From a bacterium (GTDB lineage: Bacteria > Desulfobacterota > S145-22): a stretch of 5,493 bases of DNA. The stretch covers positions 1 through 5,493 of the forward strand of contig JALTEW010000455.1 in NCBI GenBank assembly GCA_027073795.1. The letters run 5' to 3'. Shown here one piece after another: positions 1 through 5,493 of the stretch (the first letter of the stretch is position 1; every line of letters starts with the position of its first letter). Under the pieces are notes generated by a model. The model was not told where the DNA came from. It saw nothing but the letters and a program-made list of their open reading frames with translations, and made no database searches. A program made the translations under genes and the position numbers.

Positions 1-1079
1 AAGGTCCTTGCAACAAATTTCAGTGCCTCATCCCCCATTTGATGGCCCCACCGGTCATTGAATTCCTTAAAATGATCAATATCAATCATCATGACACAAA
101 AATTTGTCCTGTTACGCTTCGCCCGTTCCCATTCCTTTTTTAACAGTACCATAAAGTGCCTGTAGTTATAGAGACGCGTCATACCATCCGTGATGGCCAT
201 CTCAGCCAGTAGTTTGTTGGCGTGTTGTAATTCCCTGTTTAAGCTTGATAGTTCTTTGCTGCGCCTTTCATCCTGGAGCCTCATAACCTGGAGCTCAGAG
301 AAGGTTTTGAGAAGCTCCTGATTCTTTTTTCCAAGCTCTGCATTGGCCTTTTTCAACAGCGTTTCCGCCCGCTTGACCGATGTCAGGTCAATAATCCTTC
401 CAAAAATCAACTCCCTGCCGGTTGAATCCTTCTTCAGGGTGAGCGTCACGAGGGCGTCAAAAACCTCCCCATCAAACCGTTTCAGATTCACCTGATGGTT
501 TGATACAATCCCCCTTTTTTTAAGGATAGCCAAAATGTGTGCCCTGTCTGCCTCGTTCATATAAATGGATTGAGCCATCGCCCTATTCTTTTTAAGCAGG
601 CGAACCAACTCATCTCTTGACGAGGGACTTTTGTCAAGCAACATATCAATCCTGAGAAGATTCATCCCCGCCCAATTCATGTCCAGAACTTCACCGCTCA
701 GTGTGGTAACAAAAAGGCAGTCATCTGTTTTCTCAAATAACTCAGCATATCGGAACCGAAAGGAACTTAGCTGTTCAGAACGCTCCCCCAACAGCGTTTG
801 TAGCTTCTTTAAATAGACCAGCTTTTCCCGCTGCTTTTTACCTACAATTGCCCCCGCAATGGCAAGAATCAAAGGGGCTAAATCCACCAGAAAAAGCACA
901 GGATTACTGGCGTGAAACAGTTGTATCACCTTCCAGAAGGAATCCTGCCCCGGGGCATATGACAGAGCGATATACTGAATCGCGTAGGCAGTTAGAACAA
1001 AGAAAAACCCTATGATAAAGCCGCCTATAGGAAAGGCATAAGGGAATTGTACCCTCTCTGTTTTTCCCTCAGCATCCAT
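1..1079 (-). CDS. Membrane-anchored PAS-GGDEF protein, probable diguanylate cyclase (C-terminus cut by window edge)
   Basis: The 359 visible codons run without a stop to the window edge. Start is ATG at 1079: an in-frame TAG lies two codons upstream (1083-1085), and a weak AGGA precedes it. Two hydrophobic segments (about residues 17-40 and 59-80) form a short membrane hairpin. A PAS-like domain follows (about 108-232), starting FRYAELFEKTDD and ending in the PAC-like GRIIDLTSVKRAE. A charged helical, probably coiled-coil linker spans about 233-293. The GGDEF domain opens at about 297 with ITDGMTRLYNYRHF, followed by MIDIDHFKEFNDRWGHQMGD, the metal- and nucleotide-binding part. The window ends before the GG[DE]EF loop, so activity cannot be judged: it could be an active c-di-GMP synthase, a degenerate sensor, or be followed by an EAL domain. 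The PAS suggests a cytoplasmic signal input. Family assignment is secure, ligand unknown. It appears to have its own promoter. Confidence 0.9.
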   Translation of the reverse strand, partial: MDAEGKTERVQFPYAFPIGGFIIGFFFVLTAYAIQYIALSYAPGQDSFWKVIQLFHASNPVLFLVDLAPLILAIAGAIVGKKQREKLVYLKKLQTLLGERSEQLSSFRFRYAELFEKTDDCLFVTTLSGEVLDMNWAGMNLLRIDMLLDKSPSSRDELVRLLKKNRAMAQSIYMNEADRAHILAILKKRGIVSNHQVNLKRFDGEVFDALVTLTLKKDSTGRELIFGRIIDLTSVKRAETLLKKANAELGKKNQELLKTFSELQVMRLQDERRSKELSSLNRELQHANKLLAEMAITDGMTRLYNYRHFMVLLKKEWERAKRNRTNFCVMMIDIDHFKEFNDRWGHQMGDEALKFVART

Positions 1080-1118
1080 CTTCTATCCTGATAGTCATTT
1101 ATCTTTCAATATGCCTAA

Positions 1119-1151
1119 AGTATATTCTCAAGTTTTTTTCATTGCTGTCAA
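1119..1151 (-). promoter_or_regulatory. Candidate sigma70-type promoter for the GGDEF gene
   Basis: On the minus strand a perfect TTGACA -35 lies at 1146-1151. Possible -10 elements are GAATAT at 1122-1127 (18-bp spacer) or TATACT at 1119-1124 (better match, but a long 21-bp spacer). A run of seven A lies in the spacer. The site is 40-70 bp upstream of the ATG at 1079, a plausible distance. The -35 is convincing and the -10 is ambiguous. Confidence 0.42.
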
Positions 1152-1207
1152 GGAGATATCTTGTTTACAAGCCACATACCTACTCCCACCCCCCTAAATA
1201 GCAAAGA

Positions 1208-1225
1208 GGGAAGCATAAGGTTCCC
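1208..1225 (-). terminator. Candidate hairpin terminator downstream of eno
   Basis: Read on the minus strand, GGGAA (1225-1221) and TTCCC (1212-1208) form a 5-bp stem, extendable by a G-U pair, around an 8-nt loop. It is followed by TCTTTGCTATTT, only moderately T-rich. It sits about 55 bp past the enolase stop and before the next promoter candidate, where an operon terminator would be expected. The stem is short, so this is tentative. Confidence 0.3.
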
Positions 1226-1256
1226 CTTCACATAACTGCCCCTTGATTAAGAAAGG

Positions 1257-1273
1257 CCCTCAGCGCTTTAGGG
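1257..1273 (-). terminator. Weak alternative hairpin just after the eno stop codon
   Basis: Starting 5 bp after the enolase stop, the minus strand has CCCT (1273-1270) pairing with AGGG (1260-1257) around a 9-nt loop containing AGCGCT. The following bases CCTTTCTTAA are weakly T-rich. The stem is only four pairs, so it may be fortuitous; it competes with the hairpin at 1208-1225 as the transcript end. Confidence 0.18.
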
Positions 1274-1277
1274 AATT

Positions 1278-2558
1278 TTACCTTTTAAAAACTCCTGCTC
1301 CCGCAAACTCTGCAGCGTCTCCAAGTTCTTCCTCTATCCGCACGAGCTGGTTGTATTTACAGATTCTATCCGTTCGTGAGGCTGACCCTGTCTTAATCTG
1401 TCCACAATTAATCGCCACGGATAGATCGGCAATCGTCGCGTCCTCGGTTTCTCCAGAACGATGGGAAACCACAATCCCAAAGCCTGCCCGCTTTGCCATT
1501 TCAATGGTTTTCAGGGTCTCCGTCACGGTCCCGATCTGATTCAATTTAATCAGAATGGCATTAGAAACCCCTTCATCAATTCCTCTCTGTAGCCTCTCAG
1601 GATTTGTGACAAAGATATCATCACCCACAAGCTGAATCTTGTTACCAAGGTGCTGAGTCATCATCTTCCATCCTTCCCAGTCATCCTCGGCAAGGCCATC
1701 TTCAATGGCAATTATGGGAAAATCTTTCAACAATCCTTCATAAAAACCAACCATATCCTCCGCTGTCTTTTCCGGTTCCTCCTCAGCCTTCATGACATAC
1801 TTTCCATCGAAATAAAACTCGCTCGCGGCAGGGTCGAGGGCCAGGAAGAGGTCCTCACCTGGCTTGTATCCTGCTTTTTGAATTGCCTGCATGATAAGCT
1901 CCAATGCCTGTCGATTCGAAGACAGATTGGGCGCGAACCCCCCTTCATCCCCAACGGATGTCGCGTATCCCTTGCCTTTCAAGACCTCTTTGAGGTGATG
2001 GAAAACCTCGGAGCCCATCCGGATGGCATCCCGGACGGTTTCTGCACCTGCCGGAACAATCATGAATTCTTGGATATCCACATTATTGTCGGCGTGCTTT
2101 CCTCCATTGAGAATATTCATCATGGGAACGGGAAGGAGATGGGAGAAGACACCCCCCAGATACCTGTAAAGGGGGATTCCCAGATACTCCGCTGCCGCTT
2201 TCGCACAGGCCATAGAAACCCCTAAAATGGCGTTTGCTCCCAGTTTGGACTTGTTGGGGGTTCCATCCAGGTCAATCATCGCCATGTCAATCTCCATTTG
2301 ATCCAGGGCATCCATCCCGATAAGGTGGGGGGCTATTTTTTCCTCCACATTTTCAACCGCTTTTAGGACCCCCTTCCCCAGAAAACGATTCAAGTCTCCG
2401 TCGCGAAGTTCGATGGCTTCATGCTCCCCTGTAGACGCACCCGAAGGAACAGCCGATCGACCCACGATACCACTCTCTAAAACCACTTCCACCTCGACAG
2501 TGGGGTTCCCCCGCGAATCAAGAATTTCACGGGACAGGATATCAAAGATACCGGACAC
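1278..2558 (-). CDS. eno: Enolase (phosphopyruvate hydratase, EC 4.2.1.11)
   Basis: Converts 2-phosphoglycerate to phosphoenolpyruvate in glycolysis and gluconeogenesis, in the cytoplasm; Mg-dependent and usually oligomeric. From the GTG start it is 426 residues, a normal bacterial length. Family motifs appear in order: REILDSRGNPTVEVEV near the N-terminus, the mobile loop SGASTGEHEA (about 40-49), GGKHADN with its active-site His (about 155), GDEGGFAPN with the catalytic Glu (about 205), metal ligands in ALDPAASEF (Asp 242), IEDGLAEDDWEGW (Glu 286) and LVGDDIFVTN (about 313), the signature ILIKLNQIGTVTET with the catalytic Lys (about 338), and VSHRSGETED (about 365-374). All catalytic residues are present. 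An ATG at 2600 would add 14 residues unlike enolase and overlap pgsA by 26 bp; GTG at 2558 has AAGGAGG eight bases upstream and gives the usual N-terminus. Starts 16 bp after pgsA, so probably co-transcribed. Confidence 0.98.
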   Translation of the reverse strand: MSGIFDILSREILDSRGNPTVEVEVVLESGIVGRSAVPSGASTGEHEAIELRDGDLNRFLGKGVLKAVENVEEKIAPHLIGMDALDQMEIDMAMIDLDGTPNKSKLGANAILGVSMACAKAAAEYLGIPLYRYLGGVFSHLLPVPMMNILNGGKHADNNVDIQEFMIVPAGAETVRDAIRMGSEVFHHLKEVLKGKGYATSVGDEGGFAPNLSSNRQALELIMQAIQKAGYKPGEDLFLALDPAASEFYFDGKYVMKAEEEPEKTAEDMVGFYEGLLKDFPIIAIEDGLAEDDWEGWKMMTQHLGNKIQLVGDDIFVTNPERLQRGIDEGVSNAILIKLNQIGTVTETLKTIEMAKRAGFGIVVSHRSGETEDATIADLSVAINCGQIKTGSASRTDRICKYNQLVRIEEELGDAAEFAGAGVFKR

Positions 2559-2566
2559 AGCAGATC

Positions 2567-2573
2567 CCTCCTT
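2567..2573 (-). promoter_or_regulatory. Ribosome binding site that sets the eno start at GTG 2558
   Basis: Perfect AAGGAGG on the minus strand, 8 nt before GTG (2556-2558). It lies inside the 14-codon extension that the upstream ATG at 2600 would encode, which argues that this extension is not translated. It begins immediately after the pgsA stop codon. Confidence 0.85.
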
Positions 2574-2574
2574 T

Positions 2575-3102
2575 TCAAGTGTTAACGATTTCCATCCCAA
2601 GGTACATGTAATACAACCCTGAGGTGATGGTTAAAAAGGCAGTCAGCAAATAAAGTATCAGGAGATAGCGCGACTTGACATGACCAAGCTGCGCGCAAAG
2701 AACCGCCAAAACCGTTATGATCTGAAAAAGGGTCGTAGCCTTACTGACCATCCTGGGGCGTATCTCATAATTGAAACCGAGTATCAGAATCACAAGAATC
2801 CCAAGAGCAATGATCACATCCCGGCTTACCACGACAAGGGTTAACCAGAAGGGGATAAGATGTAATACCCCAAGGGTTATATACGCCGAGGTCAAAAGAA
2901 GTTTATCGGCCAGAGGGTCAAGGATGGCCCCTAATTTCGTCTTCTGCCGCAAGGACCTTGCAAGCAGGCCATCCAACCCATCCGTTATGCCGGCGGCAAA
3001 AAAGACACCTATGGCGTAGGGGAAATACCTGTAGACCACTGCCATCACGAAAAAAGGAACCAGAAGAATTCTCGTGAGGGTCAAAAAATTTGGAAGGTTC
3101 AT
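2575..3102 (-). CDS. pgsA: CDP-alcohol phosphatidyltransferase, probably CDP-diacylglycerol--glycerol-3-phosphate 3-phosphatidyltransferase
   Basis: Integral inner-membrane enzyme that transfers the phosphatidyl group from CDP-diacylglycerol to an alcohol; for PgsA the acceptor is glycerol-3-phosphate, the committed step to phosphatidylglycerol and cardiolipin. The 175-residue protein opens with MNLPNFLTLTRILLVPFF, typical of PgsA. The full CDP-alcohol phosphotransferase motif DG-x2-AR-x8-G-x3-D-x3-D is seen at residues 44-66 (DGLLAR, G58, D62, D66), with D41 completing the metal-binding aspartates. Several hydrophobic segments follow (about 68-84, 86-110, 122-140, 145-170). Length fits PgsA (about 180). 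Other family members, such as phosphatidylserine synthase or cardiolipin synthase-like enzymes, share the motif, so the acceptor is inferred from the N-terminus and size. ATG at 3102 is 7 bp after the preceding stop, and the modest GAAGG Shine-Dalgarno overlaps that stop, suggesting translational coupling. Confidence 0.92.
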   Translation of the reverse strand: MNLPNFLTLTRILLVPFFVMAVVYRYFPYAIGVFFAAGITDGLDGLLARSLRQKTKLGAILDPLADKLLLTSAYITLGVLHLIPFWLTLVVVSRDVIIALGILVILILGFNYEIRPRMVSKATTLFQIITVLAVLCAQLGHVKSRYLLILYLLTAFLTITSGLYYMYLGMEIVNT

Positions 3103-3109
3103 AGAACCT

Positions 3110-3523
3110 TCATGGAAGCTTTAGATCATCCATAGTGAGAACCGTTACGGGTAAATCCTTCCCTCGAACCGGAGAACCGGGTGGGACATACTCGATGGAA
3201 AGCTCCGTCACATGCCTCAGTAGAGAGGTAACAACCTTTCGATCATAGGTCTTTCTCACAATCTTGACGGCCTCAACCTCCATACGGTTGTTGACAAAAA
3301 TCTCAAGGCTTATGAGGTTATTCAGATCTCCAGGCCCAACATAATTGACATTCAAATCCCAATATGTTTTTTGAACCCCTCCCGTCTTCGCCCCTTGCTG
3401 GTAAACTCGGATCTGGTAGATCCGGGCAACCTGCTTAGAGATCACCTTTGCACCTGCCGGAGAACCCCAAAGGCTCCCCAAAAAGGCCATGATACTTAGA
3501 CCAATGATAAGGCTCTTTTTCAT
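3110..3523 (-). CDS. Small exported protein of unknown function
   Basis: I do not recognise this family. From ATG 3523 it has 137 residues. The N-terminus MKKSLIIGLSIMAFLGSLWG followed by SPAGA is a classic Sec signal peptide (two Lys, hydrophobic core, probable cleavage after SPAGA at about residue 25). There is no lipobox Cys, and the mature protein of about 112 residues contains no Cys at all. It looks soluble, with alternating hydrophobic and polar residues suggesting beta strands (IYQIRVYQQ, YWDLNVNYV, LISLEIFVN, MEVEAVKIV), a helix (KVVTSLLRHVTEL), and a Pro-rich PPGSPVRGKDLP before the final strand VTVLTM. An ATG at 3529 abuts AAGGAGG with no spacing; ATG 3523 is 6 nt away and preferred. 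It sits 15 bp after the CsgG-like lipoprotein gene and 7 bp before pgsA, so a role in the envelope with the lipoprotein is a reasonable inference only. Confidence 0.85.
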   Translation of the reverse strand: MKKSLIIGLSIMAFLGSLWGSPAGAKVISKQVARIYQIRVYQQGAKTGGVQKTYWDLNVNYVGPGDLNNLISLEIFVNNRMEVEAVKIVRKTYDRKVVTSLLRHVTELSIEYVPPGSPVRGKDLPVTVLTMDDLKLP

Positions 3524-3529
3524 CTGCAT

Positions 3530-3536
3530 CCTCCTT
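3530..3536 (-). promoter_or_regulatory. Ribosome binding site selecting ATG 3523 over ATG 3529
   Basis: AAGGAGG on the minus strand directly abuts an ATG (3527-3529) but is 6 nt from the in-frame ATG at 3521-3523. Normal Shine-Dalgarno spacing favours the second ATG, giving an N-terminus that begins MKKSL. Confidence 0.75.
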
Positions 3537-3538
3537 CT

Positions 3539-4576
3539 TTACCTGCCAGAGCCTGTAAGCACCTTGTAAATCCAACCCATGGTGCCGGATTCGGTCTGGA
3601 TGTGATACCAGTCGCCCTTCCTCTCAAGGACAACCAGTTTTTCTCCCCGTTTAACCTGCGTCACAACGGGGCTCCCCGTGGAAGCAGATTTACGGATGTT
3701 TGCCTTGAACGCTTTTACAAAGACGATATCACTCGAGCCGGCGGGCACCGTAGCCGCAGCTGGCTGAGCAGCAGGGGCTCCTGGCTGAGTTGGCTGACCA
3801 TATCCTCCTCCCTGACCGGGAGCGGGTGCACCAACCGGCATCCCCTGTGCATTATAGTGATAATACTGGGGAGGTGTTCGACTGACGACAAAATCAACAG
3901 CCCGTTTGATACAGACCCTAATGGCTTTTTCCATAGGGGTCTTAGACCACCCGCCCAAGCCAATGGGAAGACGCGTCCTTCCACCCCCTACCACTGCGCC
4001 AAACAGGGCACCAAAATCAGTGGAACGACCTTCAACCGTCGTTGCCGCCACGATTCTCGACGTCCTCGTATCAATGAGGCGCAGATCGATGGCCATATAG
4101 GCCTGCTTGGCACCACCGCCCAGTCCAATATGATAGCCTGGGATAACAAGGCCGCCACCACCACCACGGTAATTGGGTTCAAACGCCGTGACCGCCCCGT
4201 AAACCAGAAGCTCGGCACCCTCTACCTGCCCGATGGGAGCTGCCGTTTCCGGCCGGACACGCCCCGAGGCGCCCAAATCCTGTTCCTTTAGAATTTCCTT
4301 TAGCTCCTGTCGCTCAAGAACGATGAACCGGTTGGTATTAAACAATTCGGTGGTCAACATCTCTGCGAGACCGTCGCCAATCTCTCCTGGTGCTTTGGCC
4401 GCCTTGATTTTGAACTTTGATACTGCGATTCGCGCCTTAGGACCATTGTAATACTCTGCCTGCGCCTGCCCAATAGATGGTCCGCTGGTTCCCCCCGTCA
4501 CCTCAGCCACTGGCGCGCAGGCCAAAATACTGACAACCAACGCAACGATCATTGCTATTCCCAACAACTTTTTCAT
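3539..4576 (-). CDS. CsgG-family lipoprotein with C-terminal SH3b domain
   Basis: 345 residues. The N-terminus has MKK, a hydrophobic stretch and the lipobox ILAC with Cys 20, so it should be lipidated; residue 21 is Ala, not Asp, consistent with sorting to the outer membrane. Residues about 48-232 form a CsgG-like domain: ARIAVSKFKIK, GDGLAEMLTTELFNTNRF, IVLERQELKEILKEQDLG, GAELLVYGAVTAFE, AIDLRLIDTRTSRIVAATTV and MEKAIRVCIKRAVDFVV. Gly-rich stretches at about 136-157 and 185-210 fall where CsgG has its two membrane beta-hairpins, so a pore is possible. A Pro/Gly/Gln-rich linker (about 233-282) leads to a bacterial SH3 domain (about 283-341; VKAFKANIRKSASTGSPVV, GDWYHIQT, GWIYKVL), usually linked to peptidoglycan or protein binding. 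CsgG itself exports curli subunits, but none are encoded here, so the substrate is unknown. Start ATG 4576 has GGGAGGT 5 nt upstream. It follows dnaB by 28 bp. Confidence 0.9.
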   Translation of the reverse strand: MKKLLGIAMIVALVVSILACAPVAEVTGGTSGPSIGQAQAEYYNGPKARIAVSKFKIKAAKAPGEIGDGLAEMLTTELFNTNRFIVLERQELKEILKEQDLGASGRVRPETAAPIGQVEGAELLVYGAVTAFEPNYRGGGGGLVIPGYHIGLGGGAKQAYMAIDLRLIDTRTSRIVAATTVEGRSTDFGALFGAVVGGGRTRLPIGLGGWSKTPMEKAIRVCIKRAVDFVVSRTPPQYYHYNAQGMPVGAPAPGQGGGYGQPTQPGAPAAQPAAATVPAGSSDIVFVKAFKANIRKSASTGSPVVTQVKRGEKLVVLERKGDWYHIQTESGTMGWIYKVLTGSGR

Positions 4577-4581
4577 CTCTG

Positions 4582-4588
4582 ACCTCCC
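4582..4588 (-). promoter_or_regulatory. Ribosome binding site of the CsgG-like lipoprotein gene
   Basis: GGGAGGT on the minus strand, 5 nt before ATG 4576, in the 28-bp gap after dnaB. The gap contains no hairpin, so transcription from dnaB probably continues into the lipoprotein gene. Confidence 0.7.
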
Positions 4589-4604
4589 TGTTTATTTTTT
4601 TGTC

Positions 4605-5493
4605 TTATTGCATGACCGATTCATCGCGGTTCATGGTCAGGTTACGGAATGTCGTGTACTGGCTCTGAAAGGCGAGTTTTACAATACCTGTTGGGCCATT
4701 CCGCTGCTTTCCAATAATCACCTCTGCGATCCCCCGGTTGGGATTTGCTTCATCCCGATTATAGACCTCATCCCGGTAGATAAAGATGATAAGGTCTGCA
4801 TCCTGTTCAATGGCACCAGATTCCCTCAGATCGGCAAGTTCCGGCCGCCGGTCTCTCCGGTCCTCCACCCTACGGTTCAACTGCGAAATAGCGATAATGG
4901 GAACATTCAGTTCTTTGGCCAGGATCTTCAGAGATCTTGAAATCTCGGAGATTTCCTGTTCCCTTCTTTCAGCACCGGCCCGCCCCCGCATCAGTTGAAG
5001 ATAATCCACAATAATCAGGCCAATACCGCTTTCCGCCATCATACGTCTTGCTGTTGCCCTTATCTCCAGAACAGTGGTGGCCGATTCATCTATCAGAATA
5101 GGGGCTTCAGCAAGTTTACCTGCCGCCTGGATCAGGCGCTGCATCTCCGGAAGCTCGATATACCCGCGCCGAAGTCGCTGGGAGTCTACCTGTGCCTCGG
5201 AACACAACATCCTTGTGACCAGCTGATTTTTAGACATCTCCAGTGAAAATATTCCAACGCTGATGCCATGCTGGCTGGCACAATACTGGGCGATATTCAG
5301 GGCAAGGGCCGTTTTCCCCATTCCAGGACGTCCCGCCACGATAATCAGGTCTGATGGCTGAAACCCTGCCGTGAGCCTGTCCAGGTCATCAAAACCTGTG
5401 GGAACTCCTGTCACAAACTTTTTAGACTGGGTTAACTGTTCGATCCGCTCAAAGCTCTCCTTGACAACCTCGCGAATCGGATAATAGTCTGGA
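4605..5493 (-). CDS. dnaB: Replicative DNA helicase DnaB, C-terminal part (N-terminus beyond window edge)
   Basis: Hexameric ATP-dependent helicase that unwinds DNA at the replication fork and recruits primase. The window holds 295 C-terminal codons, open to the right edge. They begin in the linker (YYPIREVVKESFERIEQL) and cover the whole RecA-like domain: TGVPTGFDDLDRLTAGFQ, Walker A GRPGMGKT (visible residues 54-61), H1a FSLEM with the catalytic Glu (85), Walker B LIIVDYLQL (159-167), ISQLNR (202-207), LADLRESGAIEQDADLI (about 219-235), and the arginine-finger region GKQRNGPTG (Arg 264). No intein interrupts the usual insertion sites. A GTG at 5414 is internal to the conserved TGVPTG segment and is not the start. 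The missing part should be the N-terminal primase-interaction domain, roughly 150 residues if typical. It heads the visible gene cluster; its promoter lies outside. Confidence 0.97.
   Translation of the reverse strand, partial: PDYYPIREVVKESFERIEQLTQSKKFVTGVPTGFDDLDRLTAGFQPSDLIIVAGRPGMGKTALALNIAQYCASQHGISVGIFSLEMSKNQLVTRMLCSEAQVDSQRLRRGYIELPEMQRLIQAAGKLAEAPILIDESATTVLEIRATARRMMAESGIGLIIVDYLQLMRGRAGAERREQEISEISRSLKILAKELNVPIIAISQLNRRVEDRRDRRPELADLRESGAIEQDADLIIFIYRDEVYNRDEANPNRGIAEVIIGKQRNGPTGIVKLAFQSQYTTFRNLTMNRDESVMQ

Noticed and set aside
631..816. Short plus-strand open frame inside the GGDEF gene
   Set aside because: Antisense to the PAS region of a protein with clear domain structure; no ribosome binding site or motif.
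1185..1194. G-rich tract on the minus strand as a possible G-quadruplex
   Set aside because: Only one long G run and one GGG lie close together; the other G runs are tens of bases away, so a stable quadruplex is not supported.
1243..1539. Plus-strand open frame over the 3' end of eno
   Set aside because: Antisense to the enolase catalytic Lys and C-terminal region; no independent support.
1650..2225. Plus-strand open frame (191 codons) opposite eno
   Set aside because: It is antisense to conserved enolase codons and its product resembles no family. It is explained by enolase codon usage.
3103..3116. Tiny ATG-AAG-GTT-CTA-TGA frame overlapping the pgsA start
   Set aside because: A four-codon frame has no ribosome binding site of its own and is expected by chance; a leader-peptide role has no support.
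3602..4291. Long plus-strand open frame (229 codons) opposite the CsgG-like lipoprotein gene
   Set aside because: It lies wholly inside a well-supported minus-strand gene, its translation is low-complexity with no family motif, and I see no good ribosome binding site. It is a by-product of the GC-rich, Gly/Pro-rich coding strand.
5412..5414. GTG as the start of a short DnaB-like protein
   Set aside because: The frame stays open upstream to the window edge and encodes the conserved DnaB linker, so this codon is internal.
1..5493. CRISPR arrays, tRNA or rRNA genes, insertion sequences or integration sites
   Set aside because: No regularly spaced repeats, RNA gene signatures, transposase motifs or terminal repeats were seen; the window is almost fully occupied by protein-coding genes.

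Overview
This 5.5-kb window is compact bacterial DNA in which every supported gene lies on the minus strand. In transcription order (right to left) they are: the C-terminal part of the replicative helicase DnaB (4605-5493, runs off the right edge); a CsgG-family lipoprotein with a C-terminal SH3b domain (3539-4576); a small exported protein of unknown function (3110-3523); a CDP-alcohol phosphatidyltransferase, probably PgsA (2575-3102); enolase (1278-2558); and, after a 198-bp gap, a membrane-anchored PAS-GGDEF protein (1-1079, runs off the left edge before its catalytic loop).

The first five genes are separated by only 28, 15, 7 and 16 bp, with clear Shine-Dalgarno sequences and no terminator-like hairpin seen between them, so they look like one operon. 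The operon mixes DNA replication (dnaB), envelope export or assembly (lipoprotein and small exported protein), phospholipid synthesis (pgsA) and central carbon metabolism (eno). The gap at 1080-1277 holds two weak hairpin candidates for the operon terminator and a TTGACA-type promoter candidate for the GGDEF gene.

The lipoprotein with a CsgG domain implies an outer membrane, so the organism is probably Gram-negative. Moderate GC content, the PAS-GGDEF protein and the CsgG-SH3b lipoprotein would fit a Desulfobacterota- or Nitrospirota-like lineage, but no marker here fixes the taxon and this placement is a guess.

Most of the window is housekeeping. The part least explained by known biology is the pair at 3110-4576: a probable CsgG-type pore lipoprotein with a cell-wall-binding-like tail, next to a small exported protein I do not recognise. 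Shine-Dalgarno placement also argues for two start codons that differ from the longest open frame: GTG at 2558 for enolase and ATG at 3523 for the small exported protein.
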